Shown here: positions 12,401 to 21,863 of the stretch, one piece after another | Position numbering within the stretch: the first letter of the stretch is position 1 | How the letters are laid out: each line of letters begins with the position of its first letter | DNA from: Rachycentron canadum | Lineage: Eukaryota > Chordata > Actinopteri > Carangiformes > Rachycentridae | Reading direction: 5' to 3' | Assembly (NCBI GenBank): GCA_038496675.1 | Contig: CM076659.1 | Location: forward strand, 22,229,963 to 22,293,962 | DNA: 64,000 nt | Made by a program: the position numbers and the translations under genes | The notes under the pieces: generated by a model | The model's input: the letters and a program-made list of their open reading frames with translations, nothing else | Told to the model about the DNA's origin: nothing | The model's database searches: none

Positions 12401-15400
12401 TACTGCACTGCAGCTGCACACAGTCCAGACATCAGCTCCCACAGGACTGACAGTCAGCTCTCACACTGAACTCATAATCCAATAAGGGAGCAATTTAAAT
12501 AATAAAAATTGATTCAGGACTTTTTTCCCTCATATCATTCATCACAAGTTTAATCGGGTGCACAGAGTGTGTGTTTAACAATGTGTGTTTAACATGTGTC
12601 CAGGTACTTTGAGGCGGTGCAGTTGAAGGAGCAAAGGCGTCAGCAGCGCCTTCGAGGGCACACCAGCTACGACGTGGAGAACGGAGAGTTTCTGTGTCCG
12701 CTCTGCGAGTGTTTGAGCAACACCGTGATCCCTCTGCTGCCACACACACACTCACCTGACCACAGGTACACACAGTCACAGCACCGCTGTATGTCCTGTG
12801 ATCCTACACCTTTCAGTCATAGATTTAGTGACTTACTAACAGATTGATATGATGTTGTTACCTGACATGCACTTCCTCTTAGTGTTAATCATCCCAGTCT
12901 GGAGACGTGGCTTAAAACAACTAATCAGCAGATAGCAGCACTACACTCCACCCACAGGAAACAGTCTGACGGTCAGTCACCTGTCAGTCATTTAGTGGTT
13001 GGAGTTGCACCAATTCAGGCCCACTCTAACATATATGTATGTGTTTCAGGTGCAGTGGAGGAGACGGAGCCTACAGTTCCTGAAGCATTCAGAGTCGACT
13101 TCACTCCACAGTGAGTTAGCAGCTCTTTCTGTTGATCCTGATCAATAAGCTGCAACACAGGTCACATCCACAGGATCAGCTTCTGTTGCAGCTGTCATAC
13201 AAATATAAGTAGTGTTTGGAGGAGACCAGACTCTGTGACCAGAGCTGGATCCAGAGGGTGGGAGGTGTCAGTTCATTAGTTAGCAGGGACACAGGAGCAG
13301 TGTCAGTAAACTGTAACAGAGGAAACAGTGGTGCTTGTTCCTCAGCTCAAATGACACAGATTATATTCAAATTCCTTAATTTCTCAGGTGATGATCCTCA
13401 CTCATTCTTCAATATTCCCCAGAACACTTGTTGTGAAGTACATCACTGAATATCTAGGTGATGTCAGCAGATGATGATGTCACTGTGTCCCTCAGGAACC
13501 TGTTCTCCAGCAGCATCAGTGAGATGATCACCACCTTCAGCATGTCAACCTACAAGGTGGGACTGAAGGTGAACCCCAATGAGCAGGACCACCGAGTCCC
13601 AGTGCTGAGCTGGTCCACCTGCTCCTACACCATCCAGAGTATAGGTATACACATACCTGAGAGGTACACACACACACCATCCAGAGCATAGGTATATGTA
13701 CACAGCATCCAGAATATGGGTATTCACACACCCTGAGAGGTCAGAGGCCAGACACACACAGAGATGTAAAAGGTCAGAGGTCACCCTGACTGTGTTTTTC
13801 TTTGCAGAGCGCCTCCTGATGGATGATGAAAAGCCGTTGTTTGGAAGTTTACCGTGTCGACAGGTAACACTTTCCTTTCTCAGACCAGTTAGAGAGAAAA
13901 GTAATCTGATTGGTCAGGAGGGGTGGAGGGGTAAGGTTTGAGCATACCGAAGCTGGATGATCAATTCTGTGAAAACCAAATTTCCATTCACAGTACTGGT
14001 CAGCACAGCATGTAGGTGTGACGAAGCTGTTATTTTCTGAGGGTTCTTAACATCTGTCCAGATGTTCAGTCCCGGATGTACCTGTGAATGGAGGTTGAGT
14101 TGAGCTCACCTCAAACGCTGACAGTGTGACAACATGTGTCAAATATATAGATTCAGTACTTGGATTATCAGAGCTGGTAATACTAAAGTGTGTGTGTGTG
14201 TGCGTGTGTGCGTGTGTGCGTGTGCGTGTGTGCGTGTGTGCGTGTTGCAGGACGACTGTCTGAGCTCTCTCACCAGGTTCAGTTCAGCCTGTTGGACTGC
14301 AGCTCCACTGAAAACAATTCATACACACTTCATCAGACTGTTTGCAGGTAAACACACAGCACAACACACTCACTTTCTATTACACACAGACATTTATGTG
14401 TGTTTGTAGTTTTTAACAAGTGTGTGTTTGTGTGTTGCAGCCCTGGTTCCAGACTCTCAAGTGGAAAACACCCCGTGTATCCTCGACATTGATGTGTTTC
14501 ATCTGCTGGTGATTTTCTTCACCTCATTACCAGTTTAAACCCAGTTTAATTTTCCAATGGTTTAGTCTAGACTGGTTTAAATCCAGTCTAGACTAACTCT
14601 TCAGTCTGCATAGACGGAGTTGGTTAGTTTCAGTTTTGATCCAGTTGAATTTCAGAATAAAAACAGTTTAACTGTCTCTCTGTGTGTCTCTGCAGGTCTA
14701 CAATGTGTTGTCCTACACCTCAGTGCACAGTCTGGACCAATCAGGACGGAGCGTGGTTGACTCAGGTCACCTGCACCTGCTTCACCTGGTCACTGTGGCT
14801 CACCTTGTTCAGATCCTGCTTACCTCTGTCACAGGTGACTCACACACACAGAACAGCAGACACGCACAAACAGTATATGTACAAATGATAATGCACATAC
14901 TTAAGGCAGTTCAACACAAAGCAGTCTGTGTTTCTGACCATCTCCCACCTGTCTCTCACCCCTCTGTCTCTTCTATGAGTTTTTCCTCAGTCGATGTGAG
15001 GGTCTAAGGGCAGAGGATGTTGTTATGATGCTATGTAAAGCCCTTTGAGACAAACTGTAAAAAAGGGCTATACAAATGAAATTGCCTTGCCTATCTCACT
15101 CTCGCCTGTCTGTGTAGAGGAGGTGTGTATGGATCAGGACAGTGGAGGATCAGAGGAGGAGGAGCTCACCTGTCAGCTCTATGACACTCTGAGGAAACAC
15201 CTGGGCAGGTGAGCACACTCAAACACAGTAGCAGAGGTGGCTTCAGAGCCAGATCAGCATCTGAATGAACTAGTATTTCTACATGGTCATAAATATAAAT
15301 AACATATAAACAAACAAGCAATAAATTTATTAAGTATGTATGTATATAAAGTAAATATAATAGTTTTTGATCATCTTTTATTTGGAAAACTATTTATCCT

Positions 15401-17322
15401 TTTTTGCTGTATGTATATATTTTTACATTTAATTAATTGAGTTTTACTTTGGGCCCCAACACTGAGTTATGTGGTTAAATAACTGCTGCTGTGGGCGTGT
15501 GTGTGTGTGTGTGTGTGTGTGTCAGTTTGTTACCAGAAGTGTCCTCTGGGTGGCAGTTGTGGCGTTGTGTTAAAGCTGGCGTCCTGCCATTCCTTCGAGC
15601 TGCTGCCCTCTTCTTCCACTACCTGAATTCTACAGCACCACCTGCTGACCTGCTGGGTAACCACAACACAACACAATACAACACAGACACACAACAATAT
15701 GACTGCACAGAAAAGCATGTCAGACTCACAGATATGTTGATGTGTTGTAGTTGCAGGTCCTGGTCAGTGGGAGTCGCTGTGCAGCTACCTCAGTCTGCCC
15801 TCCAACCTGCTGCAGCTCCACCAGAGCCAACACACACTACTGGAGCCACTGATACACAGGTAACTCACACCGTGTCTGAAGCGTGTAGCTATGTGTAGGT
15901 TGAAACCCTTTCATACTTGTCAGTGGGTTGAAAACGTCGTCCTGATCAGGTCTGTAACGCTCTGATTGATCTGACTCATCAGTTAATGAAGAGAAACAAA
16001 TTTCACATCAGATAAACATCATGAGTCAGTGTAGTTAAACAAAAGATCTTCTATAACAATCACAGTCATAGACACTTCCTGTCTCCAAAGTGGGTGTGGT
16101 CATGATTGCTTGTTCATGTCCAAACATAATAATAATACAGCACAAGATCATATCAGCGTAATAATACTCTCTGATCCCCAAAACAGTGACATGACAATAA
16201 CAGTAATTTTATTATAAAGCAGAGATTAAAACTTTTGTGGTTGGAAAGAGACGTGTGCAGCAATGAAACCAGACAAGAACCAACACAGAGAAGAAATCTG
16301 TGTTGTGTTGTCTCATGAGCAACTGAAAAACAGGTCAAAGTAAATTTTCTCCTGATCTGTGGGTCTGACTCACTAACAGGAAGTGTTGCATTTCACACCC
16401 TCACCTGCCACATCTGAATGCGTGCAAGTCACTAACGTAACCATCTTTCTTGTGTTATCCTCCATCACCATGATGTAACACTGGGTGTGTGTGTCTGTGT
16501 GTGTACAGGTGGTGTTGTCATCCAGGTGTTAGAAAGACACTTGAGGTGGGCGGAGTCATTGTCAGGTTCCCCAGAGAGTCCAACAGACTGATCGAGCTAC
16601 CAGAAGATTACAGCGCCCTGATCAACCAGGCATCCAGCTTCACGTCAGTGACACACAACTCACACATACATACACACCTGACACTAGAAACAGGTGTCCT
16701 GCTACTGAATCAATGCGTGTCTACAAACACTACCTGTGTGTTACCGGTGCAGGTGTCCGCGGTCAGGTGGAGATAAGTCCCGTGCTCCCACGCTGTGCCT
16801 GGTCTGTGGCTCCATGTTGTGTTCTCAGAGTTACTGCTGTCAGACGGAGGTGGACGGAGAGGATGTCGGAGCCTGCACCGCTCACACCTTCACCTGTGGA
16901 GCCGGCCTCGGACTCTTCCTCAGGTAACACATCTGGACTCTAACCCTCCAGTGCAGACATTCATGCTCCCCTCAGGATGAACTGTAATAACTGATCCTCA
17001 GTACTTTTTATTAAACTGTTCACTTCAAATTAAAACCATAACAGTGTGTAGTATACTCACCTGTTTAATACACATCTGTTATACAGTGTTTATTATTGTT
17101 CAGTATTTATTCTACATGTTTTCTGTTGTTACATTTTGTCACGTTGTCGTTTAGTGTCTGTTTCTCTTGCAGCCTCCACTCACTCGTGTGTCCACAGGAG
17201 GAGTGAGATGTGATTACAGCTGTATCGTCTGTTAGAAACCGGTTATTGCATCTTCAGTTGTTGTTGATCTTTGTGTGGTTTTGTAAGTCACATTTGATTA
17301 ACTGAGATGATAACTGTCTCTC

Positions 17323-17363
<41 letters not shown>

Positions 17364-17795
17364 GGTCAGAGAGAGTCAGGTTTTGTTTGTAGCAGGTAAA
17401 ACAAAGGGCTGTTTCTATCCTCCTCCTTACCTGGATGACTATGGAGAAACTGACCAGGGACTCAAGTAGGTCTTTCATTTGTTGTTTACCTTTTTGTTAT
17501 CTTGTCGTTTACATTGTGAAGACGCAAGTCAAGCCCCCCCACCACAGATAAATAATGAAATCATTACTCACATTAATTAATTTTTCTAATTTTCCTTTTC
17601 TGATTTTTGCATTTGTGATTATTTGTTTACTTTGTTTGTGCGTGTCCCTGCAGGCGGGGGAATCCCCTCCACTTGTGTTCAGAGCGTTACAGGAAGATTG
17701 AGCGTCTGTGGCGGCAGCACGGCGTTGCTGAGGTCATTGGTCACGCCCAGGAGGCCAATCAGACATTGGTCGCCATCGACTGGCAGCACCTGTGA
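767..17795 (+). CDS. ubr2: E3 ubiquitin-protein ligase UBR2, 5'-truncated by window edge
   Basis: N-recognin of the Arg/N-degron pathway: it binds destabilising N-terminal residues and ubiquitinates the substrate. Exons: 767-845, 1446-1559, 1656-1786, 1944-2082, 2290-2352, 2748-2868, 2956-3063, 4595-4683, 6322-6420 or 6495-6593, 6826-6989, 7076-7175, 7285-7413, 7904-8087, 8215-8276, 8468-8578, 8713-8778, 8876-8992, 9079-9142, 9390-9514, 9659-9711, 9997-10099, 10194-10242, 10556-10710, 11024-11126, 11247-11356, 11524-11607, 11691-11872, 12024-12232, 12306-12399, 12604-12765, 12883-12971, 13050-13110, 13496-13644, 13808-13863, 14251-14347, 14441-14508, 14696-14834, 15118-15208, 15526-15656, 15751-15859, 16509-16643, 16753-16923, 17364-17465, 17654-17795. 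The spliced length is 4,909 nt, in frame throughout. Visible parts: UBR box (CVLCMQCF, GFCDCGDAEAW), basic helix (DKAERKRKAEMARLRREK), RING (CILCQEEQEV, CGHIMHATCW, CPLCECLSN), C-terminal Cys-rich cap (CLVCGSMLCSQSYCCQ), end DWQHL. About 115 N-terminal residues lie upstream. UBR1 is the alternative; the prph2 neighbour favours UBR2. Confidence 0.93.
1311..1370. repeat. 19-bp tandem repeat in ubr2 intron
   Basis: The unit ACATGTCAGCACTGTGGGG occurs twice in full, followed by a partial third copy. It is a small minisatellite between the first two exons in the window. Confidence 0.8.
1850..1936. repeat. (GT)n microsatellite plus (CG)n just upstream of a ubr2 acceptor
   Basis: About 38 GT dinucleotides run to 1926 and are followed by a short CG/CA alternation. 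Only a few bases separate this from the acceptor CAG at 1941-1943. The tract therefore occupies the position of the polypyrimidine tract. Alternating purine-pyrimidine DNA of this kind can form Z-DNA. Confidence 0.95.
3134..3290 (+). mobile_element. LINE (L2-like) 3' tail with (CCTTG)n end
   Basis: The sequence contains GAGTTTTTCCTCAGTCGATG, AAAGCCCTTTGAGACAAACT and GGGCTATACAAATAAAATTG, ending in a run of the pentamer CCTTG. This layout (conserved tail, then short 3' tandem repeats) is typical of fish L2-type LINE or LINE-tailed SINE 3' ends. A second, closely similar copy lies at 14970-15093 in the same gene and orientation. No coding part remains. Confidence 0.75.
3300..3830. repeat. Probable teleost interspersed repeat in ubr2 intron
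   Basis: I recognise a widespread fish-type sequence here: GGGCGGGGCTTTGG, then GTGACATCACAAAGTTCCAG, then GGTTTTAAGGCTCAGTTTCTG and a segment like TTTATAATGAAAGAC. It has no coding content. The family name is unknown to me and the boundaries are approximate. Confidence 0.5.
4684..6321 (+). other. ubr2: ubr2 intron, 1.6 kb, no exon seen
   Basis: This is the longest ubr2 intron in the window and precedes the 9a/9b exon pair. It holds a (GT)35 tract at 6030-6099, a poly-T/poly-G stretch at about 6239-6266 and otherwise unique-looking AT-rich sequence. No exon-like segment with conserved protein similarity is visible. Confidence 0.6.
6030..6099. repeat. (GT)35 microsatellite
   Basis: Uninterrupted GT dinucleotides in the ubr2 intron, about 220 bp upstream of alternative exon 9a. 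Confidence 0.95.
6322..6420 (+). other. ubr2: ubr2 alternative exon 9a (33 codons)
   Basis: This is a phase 0-0 exon with acceptor ...CCCTCTAG and donor GTGAGT. It reads NYRRLQTDFMEDDHERL, then VSVTSLSVQLFTVPTM. It sits between the exon ending AIQFAK and the exon starting ARMLMVEEN. The peptide resembles the form I recall in the main human UBR2 isoform. Its downstream neighbour encodes a clearly homologous 33-residue segment of identical length, so the two exons arose by tandem duplication. Confidence 0.88.
6495..6593 (+). other. ubr2: ubr2 alternative exon 9b (33 codons), mutually exclusive with 9a
   Basis: Acceptor ...GCTGGTAG and donor GTGAGT; exactly 99 bp and phase 0-0 like 9a. It reads SYERLQSDYVKDDHDREF, then SITDLSVQIFTVPSL. 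Both copies keep the pattern Y..LQ.D...DDH(E/D)R and LSVQ(L/I)FTVP. The intron between them is only 74 nt and consists largely of a (CT)n tract. This is short enough that splicing 9a to 9b may be disfavoured, which fits mutually exclusive use. Inclusion of both would add 33 residues without breaking the frame. Confidence 0.85.
8981..9066 (+). repeat. Duplicated splice-donor segment
   Basis: The stretch GAGAGGC(T/C)AACAAGGTCAGT followed by ACTGACTCT occurs twice, 58 bp apart. The first copy holds the exon end (8992) and donor GTCAGT; the second repeats the donor inside the intron at 9051. Use of the second donor would add 58 nt and shift the frame. Confidence 0.8.
14170..14245. repeat. (GT/GC)n tract abutting a ubr2 acceptor
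   Basis: Alternating TGTGTGCG units run up to the acceptor CGTGTTGCAG at 14241-14250, in place of an ordinary polypyrimidine tract. Confidence 0.85.
14970..15093 (+). mobile_element. Second copy of the L2-like 3' tail
   Basis: Nearly identical to the copy near 3.1 kb over about 110 bp (GAGTTTTTCCTCAGTCGATG through GGGCTATACAAATGAAATTG) but with only one CCTTG pentamer-type unit at the end. It ends about 25 nt before the acceptor of the exon at 15118, so it contributes sequence close to that 3' splice site. Confidence 0.75.
15496..15522. repeat. (GT)n tract abutting a ubr2 acceptor
   Basis: About 13 GT units are directly followed by the acceptor CAG at 15523-15525 and the exon beginning SLLPEVSSGW. 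Confidence 0.9.
17330..17361. repeat. (GT)n tract abutting a ubr2 acceptor
   Basis: About 16 GT units are directly followed by the acceptor TAG at 17361-17363 and the exon encoding RESQVLFVAGKTKGCF. Confidence 0.9.
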
Positions 17796-19930
17796 TGTTT
17801 GTACTTGGCTCTGCTCCGTCATGCTTAGAAAGACAGCAAGTGATTGGCTCTCAGCTTTTACCCCCCCTTCCCCACAATCAGCTTCCTGCAGCCCAGCGCT
17901 GAGGTCAGATCAGCTTTCAGGGATTTTTTCAGGACATTTGGTTTTTTGGTTTCTGTCCGACCTCTGACCCTCTCCATGTCTCAGTCCACCAATCAGAGAG
18001 AGGCAGTAACACTGACTCCAGGACAGTTTAGATGTTTTAGTTTACATTGATTTACATTTGTAGCTTCTTTCCACTTTCTGTGAATCTTTAAAAGTCCTCA
18101 GAGCCAAAGTTAAGCCCCGCCCATGCACGCAGATTGATTGACAGGTGGTCTCAAACAGACCTAGCAGCTGAAATACCTGAAAATTTGTCTCCTTCAAATT
18201 CAAACCTCCTCTCAGTTAGCAGGTTGAAAAACTCACCTTGTTTCAGATGGTGCCGCCCACTTCTCTGATTGGTTCAAACAAGTGTGTTGCTCTGTTTTAC
18301 TCACAGAAAATCTGCATCTGCTTCTTTAATGTCAAAGGTACAAAAAGCCTGTGGATGGAAATACTTCACCTCCCAGGGTGCATTTCTCTAACGACCCGCT
18401 GATTACAGAGCTTCACATTCTACAGTTTATAGCTTAATTTACTTTATAGAAACCTGAGTAATCATTCAGCAGTTTTATTAGCAGCTGCAGCAGCAGCTGA
18501 GGCTCATGGGTATTGTAGTATCAGGTGAGTTGCACTGGAGAACATTCACACCTTTAGAGCTGCTGCAAAGAAAAGGTGATTAATCAATTAGTCAAAATTC
18601 ATCAGCAACTAGTCTGTTAATGAGTGAATCATCTCAGTCATTTTTCAAGCTGAAAGACCAAACTGGTTCCTGGTTCTAATGTTTGACATTTTTTCTCCAT
18701 AAACTGAGACTGTTGATGCCGTGTGAATACATCACTTCAGACTGAGACGTTTTACAGACAACACTGACAAAGAAGCATTAGCTGCAGCTTTAAACAAAGC
18801 GTTTAGGAAAAGAGAGAAAGGGTGACTGAAATCACACAGCATCTGAACCTAACGTGACCTGGAAACAAAGGCCTGCCCTCAGACACACAAACGACAAATC
18901 GGTTTTATTCAGAATCGATTCAAATAAATCAGGAAGGAAAGAAACGACCTGCGGTAGAAACGAATGCACCGACTGATGAGATTTATTGTGAAATTTCTGT
19001 AGCAGCTTTAGTTCAGCTGAATTAAAACTTCATCTATTGATTATATTCTTTGTCCGTCAATCTGATTATTCTCTCCATTAATTGATTGTTTGGTCTTTGA
19101 AAGATGAGGAACGAACTAAATGTGCTTATTACAGTCTCTCATTGATCACAACATATTTATGATCACTCTTCAAACATGACTTCAATGGTCATGTTTGGTG
19201 ATTAGTTTTATTTCGGTGAACTAATCAATTGGGCTTCACAATAATTTGCCTCTTGGATGAAAAATGATTGTTCAGTTATCAAAACAGCTGCTGAGCCACG
19301 TTTATTAAAAACAGGAATATTAATTATCAATCATTTTCTCTGAGCGTCAATAGAAAGAGTTTGAGGTTGGAGCTTCAGCAGATTATCGATCAGAAACCAC
19401 ATATCAGCTGCGTATTGATTAGGAATGAGCAACTGATGCCAGATCAGTTTATTTAGTTTTGTTTTAATGTTTTATTTAAACAGACTCTGGGTGTGTGTGC
19501 TTCATGTGTTTGCTTGTGTGGAGAGTTGTGTGTTTTTTATGGGTTTGAGTTTGTGCTGAAATGTGAGAGGAGAACAGAAACATGAGATTAAAGACGAATC
19601 TCTGTCATTGACTTTATTTATCAGATTGTTTACTTTTAAACAAGTGAAAAACTCAGCCAGTGTCTTGGTTTTTTCTGATTATTTTCACTTGTTTAAAATC
19701 AGATTTTTAGACTGTAACACAAAGAAAAAACATTTTTACATTGGAGATCATTGTTTACGTTTTAGTTTTTTTAAATTGAGGGTCACCTGATGGTCTTGAC
19801 AGCATGTTGCCTCCTCACCACTGAATCATTTATCACTTCTGACTTGTTAATATGTGAATTCTTGTATAAATGAGGAAATGTACAATATTGTATAAGAATT
19901 ACAAAACCAATAAAAACTTTAAAAGGATTT
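17796..19930 (+). other. ubr2: ubr2 probable 3' UTR
   Basis: After the TGA at 17793-17795 there is about 2.1 kb without a splice-supported exon. The AATAAA at 19909-19914 is the most convincing polyadenylation signal. It follows an AT-rich segment and lies before the intergenic region. The assignment as UTR rather than intergenic DNA is inference; no transcript evidence is available. Confidence 0.5.
19909..19914 (+). terminator. Candidate polyA signal for ubr2
   Basis: Canonical AATAAA hexamer in the context ACCAATAAAAAC, about 2.1 kb past the ubr2 stop codon and about 1.95 kb upstream of the prph2 start. Confidence 0.5.
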
Positions 19931-21420
19931 AATTTCTCTGTTATGTTTCTGACAATTTACTAGAAACTGTGATCGTAGCAATTTGTCCTGAGGGAAGCGC
20001 CAGAGACACAGTCATTGAGATCTAAAGGGTTCATCCTCAGAAGAGTTATCTGTCATGCATTCTATCAAAGGATGCAAATGTGACTCACACTTCCAGTTAA
20101 AAATGAAATGAATATGAAAAAAAAGTAAGAGGAAATATCAGTGAATTATCCAGAAATCTATCAATAATGTCTCCGATTAACACGAGTAAAATACTCCCAT
20201 AATCAATTTTGAGATTGTCAACACTTGTAAAATATCTGGAAAACTTTCAGCAAAATCTGCCAGGCGTTGGTAAACTATGAAACAAAAATTAAATAATCCA
20301 ATTTGCAAAATAGCCAAAAAATATATATAAATAGCCACAGGAATTACTGTCAGCATCTGATTACAGCCATCATTTCTAATCAACTCACACAAGTCACATG
20401 ATGCAACAGTGCAAAGACCAGAGAGGCCGACTGAGGAGGAGGGTGGCTGCTCATCATCGCCCTGCAAGCCCTGCGTTGGTTATATGCTGTGCCCTCAGAA
20501 TGTAAATGATTTAATGCAAAAAGTTTGATTGTGTGATCAGATTTGATGGCGCAAAGGATGGAGAGTCAGCTCAGAGCAGAGAAGACGTCAGAATGAAAAC
20601 AGATTATAAACCTTAATGAAAATATTTTCAATATATTGTAACGTTATATTGTCACGGCTCTGCAAACTAAACTCTGCACAGGTCATGGGCAGCCTACTCG
20701 AGCCCTCACCCACGTGTTCCACCAATCACTGACATTCGCTCACTTATTGTGCCATCCTGTTGTTTGGCAGGAAAGTGGTCTGAGCTCCAACTGCTCCAAC
20801 TGTACATGATCACTGCAATTTGCAGTCAAGGTGACATACACCTTCTTGTAGTGTCTCGTGGGTTCACAGTGATGGAGACTTCTGACATCTGAGCTGCATT
20901 CTGCACCCGGTCTGCAGGGGAAGCGAGATCTCCCAGTAGCCTTACACCTGCTAGTTAGACCCATGACTGTGTGGTTGAACCTTGGCAGCAGCTCTGAGCT
21001 TGACATCAGCAGCAGCAGACACAGTGACTTGTTGTGTGGAGAGTGAACCTGTTCACTACAGTTTGTAGTGACTTCATATTCTCCCTGTGGTTCATGTCCA
21101 GACCATCTCAGACTGGACTTCAGTGCATGTTTTTTTAATTTTTAGAGACATGAAAAATGTTGTGATATTAACTGTGGAACCATGAGACTGGACAGTGTGT
21201 CTCACACCCTCCACTGTTTTAAAGTTCTTCAACAGGAAGTTTCTAGTATTTTCTTTCCTCATTGGACAGATAGTGTCCAGGTCACTTCCACTTCCTGTCA
21301 CTGAGGCACACCTGCAGTGAGGTGAGACCGCTGAGCTCCTGCCAGCAGAAGTGAAACACTGCTCAGTGAACTCTGAGCTTTGACAGGCAAGAGGAGGAAG
21401 CTGCTGCTTAACATCAAACC
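19931..21420. other. ubr2-prph2 intergenic region
   Basis: No gene is supported on either strand. Short open frames near 20177-20467 and 20740-21006 have no recognisable domains. The sequence is mostly unique and AT-rich. Confidence 0.5.
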
Positions 21421-21863
21421 AATTAGCAGTAAGTGGGAGGATTAGAGCCAGCAGCTGATCTGCTGTTAATGGGATCAGAGCTGATCAGGGGTTTAGGATG
21501 ACGTGCTGCAGCTTGCTCACATTCACACCTCAACGTTTCCTTCTGCAGGAAAAAATCACTGTGAGGAGCCGACTGCTGAGCCCATCTGACCCATTTTGCG
21601 AAAATATTTGGTTGTGACTTGATGGCAGACCCTTCTGCCCCCCCAGCAGTATGGACTGCCCTGACTTGCTCGGCATTATGGGTCTGAAACCAGGAGTTGT
21701 GAGCAAATCGCATTCAGCTGCTTCTTTCTGGGACGGATTAAAACTCTGAACCTCTGACGGGTTCTTGAACTGAACTTAGCAGAGGAAACTGTTTCCATAT
21801 TGAACCTGTTGTGTATTGACTTTTGATTACAGCAGAGTGTGTTGGTCACACTGAGACACAAAA
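21421..21863 (+). promoter_or_regulatory. prph2 upstream/5' UTR with CRX-type sites
   Basis: Two GGATTA motifs (21439-21444 and 21735-21740) match the CRX/OTX homeodomain core that drives photoreceptor genes. They lie 425 and 125 bp upstream of the prph2 start codon. The transcription start itself cannot be placed from sequence, and no clear TATA box was found. The motif is short, so the regulatory role is inference from gene identity. Confidence 0.4.

Noticed and set aside
767..17795. Assignment as ubr1 rather than ubr2
   Set aside because: Residues throughout fit UBR2 as I know it (for example the RING segment and C-terminal ...IDWQHL) and the neighbour is prph2, as for human UBR2; a phylogenetic tree would settle it.
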